DNA of 6,111 nt from assembly GCA_037189785.1 (NCBI GenBank), contig JBBCIP010000259.1, positions 1-6,111 of the forward strand, read 5' to 3'. Position numbers and translations under genes: made by a program. This DNA comes from Govanella sp037189785 (GTDB lineage: Bacteria; Pseudomonadota; Alphaproteobacteria; Sphingomonadales; Govanellaceae). Below are positions 6,021-6,111 of this stretch, piece by piece; position 1 is the first letter of the stretch; the number at the start of each line of letters is the position of its first letter. The notes beneath the pieces are model-generated. The model worked only from the letters and a program-made list of their open reading frames with translations, was not told the origin of the DNA and did no database searches.

Positions 6021-6111
6021 GCATATCCGTTTTGCACGATAAAGCAGAACAGCTTCAATGACATATCTGTACCTTGCAAATCGCATGAACGTCATTATTG
6101 ATTAGTGCATT

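Noticed and set aside
5594..6061. Plus-strand open frame of 155 codons running through the antiporter 5' end and promoter
   Set aside because: Most of it is antisense to the conserved first membrane segments of the antiporter, and its composition (many Thr, Asn, Pro, Lys) is that of a shadow frame.
6058..6105. Tiny plus-strand open frame (15 codons) that could be a leader peptide divergent from the antiporter
   Set aside because: It has no ribosome-binding site, no runs of regulatory codons and no attenuator-like hairpin after it within the window.

Overview
The window comes from a bacterial chromosome, most likely an alphaproteobacterium of moderate G+C. This rests on two things. UvrB carries the N-terminal extension with an RPEKSEGG motif that I associate with alphaproteobacterial UvrB. 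The uvrB 3' end is followed by a palindromic repeat of the type (MDHRVKPGHDG when translated by accident) that is scattered through many alphaproteobacterial genomes. Genus and species cannot be read from the sequence.

Layout: positions 1-321 hold no convincing gene, only an 11-bp tandem repeat and a candidate promoter. A secreted or periplasmic protein of unknown function follows (322-1047, +), with a signal peptide and a TonB-box-like segment at its mature N-terminus. Next is a flavodoxin-fold NAD(P)H-dependent oxidoreductase (1156-1752, +), then uvrB (1918-4065, +), the damage-verification helicase of nucleotide excision repair. uvrB is preceded by a promoter-like sequence containing a near-match to the alphaproteobacterial LexA box. 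Convergent to uvrB is a large KefB/KefC-type cation:proton antiporter with a C-terminal NAD-binding RCK domain (4222-5946, -). The two convergent genes are separated by a paired palindromic repeat (4089-4171) that could fold as a bidirectional terminator. The last 165 bases hold the antiporter promoter region, where a perfect 16-bp tandem repeat carries two copies of the palindrome TGTCCTGGACA.

The genes do not form one obvious pathway. Three of the four have plausible stress roles: DNA repair, quinone/electrophile reduction, and electrophile- or redox-gated ion efflux. The oxidoreductase and the antiporter belong to the families of KefF and KefC, which act together in enterobacteria, but here they lie on opposite strands with uvrB between them, so a functional link is only a hypothesis. 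I see no CRISPR array, intact insertion sequence, tRNA, rRNA or defence system. The most interesting signals are the tandem palindromes overlapping the antiporter promoter, the LexA-like box at uvrB, and the TonB-box-bearing unknown protein.
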